From contig JAOQAE010000002.1 in the NCBI GenBank assembly GCA_025963725.1, positions 943,221 through 1,007,220 of the forward strand: 64,000 nucleotides of DNA, read 5' to 3'. The notes under the pieces are model-generated. The model saw nothing but the letters and a program-made list of their open reading frames with translations, ran no database searches and was not told the DNA's origin. Position 1 is the stretch's first letter; each line of letters opens with the position of its first letter. Source of the stretch: Bacteroidota bacterium (lineage in GTDB: Bacteria; Bacteroidota; Bacteroidia; 2-12-FULL-35-15). Positions 62,053 to 64,000 of this stretch are shown here, one piece after another. The translations under genes were made by a program, and so were the position numbers.

Positions 62053-62060
62053 CAAATATA
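62053..62060 (-). promoter_or_regulatory. -7 promoter box (TATATTTG) of the 61722-62036 gene
   Basis: On the minus strand this is TATATTTG, matching TAnnTTTG, 17 bases before the ATG at 62036. It supports that short frame as a real gene. Confidence 0.5.
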
Positions 62061-62127
62061 AAATATATTGAGATATAAATGATGGTGTTGGGAAATTACT
62101 ATTTAACTCAATTAAAAAAATAATTAA

Positions 62128-62694
62128 ATGAAATTCAAGCACATTACAGGCTGGACCACCTATAGTTTGGGACAGATTTATAATAGCCCTCCCATAGAAT
62201 CCGATTATTGGAAAGGTAAACTTATTAATGATAAACAAGCCAGTGCAGAAATTGAAGGAATGTTTAACATAATTCAACAGCTTATTGCCCATTCCAAAAT
62301 AGACATATCTTTTATACCTGTAGAACTCCAAAAAGCGAAATACTATTCGGAATTACTTAAAGAATTCATTTTTGAAGACATTAGAGCGAGCGAATTCCCG
62401 AACCTGCCTTCTCGTAAGAAATGCATGTTTTTGATTCCTTTTGAAGTTAATGCTATGGCCTATGCGGAGAATATGAAATATCCCCTGGATAATAAAACTC
62501 TTTTAGAACTGGAACTCCAAGACCCTTATTCACTACATTATGCTGATTTGACACTCCTAAATTGTAATAGTATGCCGCATCCTCAAAAAGTGGAGGCGGC
62601 GAGACGATATTGGCAAGGGACTGAAGAAAGAGGTTTAAATACGGAAGTTCTCTTTGAAGGGAGATTTAAAATAGCTAAAGTTATCGAGAAATGA
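62128..62694 (+). CDS. Hypothetical protein, possible DUF2441-like
   Basis: The 188-residue protein begins MKFKHITGWTTYSLGQIY and ends with ARRYWQGTEERGLNTEVLFE, a phrase that recalls DUF2441 (an ADP-ribosyltransferase-related family), but I cannot confirm this. The middle is helical (AEIEGMFNIIQQLIAHSK, YYSELLKEFIFEDIRASEFP). It lies divergent from the small minus gene at 62036. The function is unknown. Confidence 0.6.
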   Translation: MKFKHITGWTTYSLGQIYNSPPIESDYWKGKLINDKQASAEIEGMFNIIQQLIAHSKIDISFIPVELQKAKYYSELLKEFIFEDIRASEFPNLPSRKKCMFLIPFEVNAMAYAENMKYPLDNKTLLELELQDPYSLHYADLTLLNCNSMPHPQKVEAARRYWQGTEERGLNTEVLFEGRFKIAKVIEK

Positions 62695-62763
62695 CTTGTA
62701 GCGTAAGGTTGGATGACTCAATTTTCTGGTTTTGAGTTGATAAAATTGATATTTTTGTAATAT

Positions 62764-62837
62764 TGAGGAATGAAAAGATATAGCTGAATTAAAAGAGGAA
62801 TTAAAAGCTCGGACGCGCATTAAGCAAAAAAAATAAG
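62764..62837 (+). pseudogene. Possible remnant of a coiled-coil gene
   Basis: A TATTTTTG promoter-like box (62750-62757) is followed by a frame reading KDIAELKEELKARTRIKQKK and a stop, with no start codon in that frame. This looks like the last residues of a lost gene or a short decayed one. It lies in the 196-base gap before the HNH gene. Confidence 0.3.
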
Positions 62838-62890
62838 GCTTCTCGGTTTTTACAACCCCTTTATTGTAAAAGAATTTTAACCTTACTTCC

Positions 62891-63631
62891 ATGAAAAAAA
62901 GCTTTCAAAATGTTAAAGTTGACTTTTCTGAAGCTGAACTCTCTGAAATAAATACTCAGATTGCGAAGTTTGATATATTCTTTACGAAAGAGGATTTTGC
63001 GTTACTTAAAAAGTATGCGCTTGACGAAGTAGTAGGGATATTAAAGCACATCACTGAAATTAGATTTACGAAGGATGGGACGCTTGAGATAGATTTAATA
63101 TATCAAGTTATAAAGTTAATGGGAAACCGTTTGAAGACAAAACGGGTCAAAAACCCTTTCCTTTTACTTTCACTTATGGATAGGCTTGTTGTAGTACTAC
63201 TACTTAAGCTAAATGATGCAGATAACTTAACCGATACGGAGAAATATCAATTGTTTAATACTATCCTTGGTTCAATAACTAAAACTTTATTGGTTGAAGG
63301 GATTAAAATGGACGAGTTTCTTCCTAAAACAGCAAAGACCAAAAAGTTCCTTCGAGCTAAATTAAATCAAAATCCTCCTGAACAGGTTAAAAAGAAAAGG
63401 ATTACAGTTCCTCAGAAACTTGTATATGAATTACAAAAGCAAATAGGCTCAAAATGTCCTTTTTGCGATAATGATGACGTTGCCCATTTTGATACTCATC
63501 ATATAGACGAGAATCCCTCTAATAACAACTTGGAGAATCTGCTGCGCCTTTGTAAGATATGCCATTCGAAAATTACTAAAGGAGATATTTCCCGGCAGGA
63601 AGTTATACGTATTAAAAACAGTTTGAATTAA
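62891..63631 (+). CDS. HNH endonuclease domain protein
   Basis: The 246-residue protein carries a C-terminal HNH nuclease domain: two Cys in CPFCDNDDVAHFDTHHIDE, then NNNLENLLRLCKICHSKI with the Asn and the second CxxC. The first 180 residues are helical and unrecognised (SEAELSEINTQIAKFDIFF, VDLIYQ-like strands) and may sense or recognise a target. The basic linker KKKRITVPQKLVYELQKQ precedes the nuclease. A role as a defence or restriction effector is plausible from the setting, but unproven. Confidence 0.85.
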   Translation: MKKSFQNVKVDFSEAELSEINTQIAKFDIFFTKEDFALLKKYALDEVVGILKHITEIRFTKDGTLEIDLIYQVIKLMGNRLKTKRVKNPFLLLSLMDRLVVVLLLKLNDADNLTDTEKYQLFNTILGSITKTLLVEGIKMDEFLPKTAKTKKFLRAKLNQNPPEQVKKKRITVPQKLVYELQKQIGSKCPFCDNDDVAHFDTHHIDENPSNNNLENLLRLCKICHSKITKGDISRQEVIRIKNSLN

Positions 63632-63708
63632 TGAAACTAATCGACAGCAAGAATAATAAATGAAATCTTGTCGGTCAATTTTTGTTTTGGAGGGATGCAA
63701 TCAGTTAA

Positions 63709-63969
63709 TCAATTTGCCAGGCAGTAACATACAAAATCCCAAAGAAAGGTCGCTCTCCCGTTTAGATATTCTTCCTTGCTTGGATGCTCTTTCGTCTTTT
63801 TAAATTGCTTAAATCGTTCTTCATAAGCATCTACCAGATACCTCGCATCTTCAATATCCGTTATATCAAAAAGATATATTCCAGTAAGCTTATTCATCTC
63901 CGATACCTCTTGTAAAGTTACAAGTATCCCCGCAGATGAAAAATTGCCAATGTCGTTTGTGTCCGTCAA
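63709..63969 (-). CDS. Small hypothetical protein
   Basis: The 86-residue frame starts at a TTG at 63969, preceded by AGGAGG five bases upstream, one of the few Shine-Dalgarno-like sites seen here. An in-frame stop is a few codons further up. The product (AYEERFKQFKKTKEHPSKEE, FLWDFVCYCLAN at the end) has no recognised domain. An ATG at 63897 would shorten it by 24 residues. Confidence 0.5.
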   Translation of the reverse strand: MTDTNDIGNFSSAGILVTLQEVSEMNKLTGIYLFDITDIEDARYLVDAYEERFKQFKKTKEHPSKEEYLNGRATFLWDFVCYCLAN

Positions 63970-64000
63970 ACCTGCCTCCTTTTGGATTTAGTTAACTTTA

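Overview
The window comes from a member of the phylum Bacteroidota. The evidence is several proteins with type IX secretion (T9SS) C-terminal sorting domains, SprB-type repeats, a TonB-linked barrel/GLPGLI pair, a BshA-type bacillithiol glycosyltransferase, many SpII lipoproteins, almost no Shine-Dalgarno sites, and a recurring TAnnTTTG (-7) promoter box just upstream of start codons. The core DNA is of balanced base composition. Two stretches (about 39.24-41.33 kb and 56.4-64 kb) are visibly AT-rich and carry defence-like or hypothetical genes, so they look acquired. I do not name a genus. No rRNA, tRNA or CRISPR array was seen.

Layout. 0-3.6 kb (minus): a guaA - LysM/periplasmic-binding-fold protein - hemF operon (hemF is cut by the window edge). 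3.7-8.8 kb (plus): two T9SS cargo proteins. 8.8-18.8 kb (minus): TPR lipoprotein, recA, bcp, nth, and two large sensor-phosphatases that share a SpoIIE-type PP2C output domain. 18.9-20.9 kb (minus): fused E1 alpha/beta 2-oxoacid dehydrogenase. 21-27 kb: small membrane and exported proteins, the barrel/GLPGLI pair, two tandem Ala/Lys/Glu-rich lipoproteins each with its own promoter and strong terminator, and a DUF5011-type lipoprotein. 27.3-31.6 kb (plus): LTA-synthase-like sulfatase, diacylglycerol-kinase-like protein, SUI1 factor, DUF1684 protein and an exported protein. 31.7-39.2 kb: a repeat-rich exported protein, bshA (minus) and a 1.4-thousand-residue T9SS type B protein with five 234-bp tandem SprB repeats.

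39.2-41.3 kb holds an AT-rich two-gene insert (DUF4062 protein plus AlbA_2/Schlafen-like protein with a 12-bp coding repeat). 41.3-56.4 kb returns to core genes: a GH3/beta-lactamase-like fusion (minus), mutL, TPR-AAA+ ATPase, TPR membrane protein, two rhomboid proteases, an endonuclease/exonuclease/phosphatase protein, an oligopeptide-type binding lipoprotein (minus) and mtaB. Gaps here are filled with dispersed repeats.

56.4-64 kb is the accessory region of most interest. It holds a P-loop protein followed by a protein that looks like a proteasome/HslV-type Ntn hydrolase, a divergent HTH/SymE-type pair, an attC-like inverted-repeat element, a PIN-like protein, an Abi-alpha (DUF4393) gene with an unknown partner, small hypothetical genes and an HNH nuclease. 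The P-loop/Ntn-hydrolase pair is my best candidate for an undescribed system. Its function, and any defence role, is inference from sequence motifs and context.
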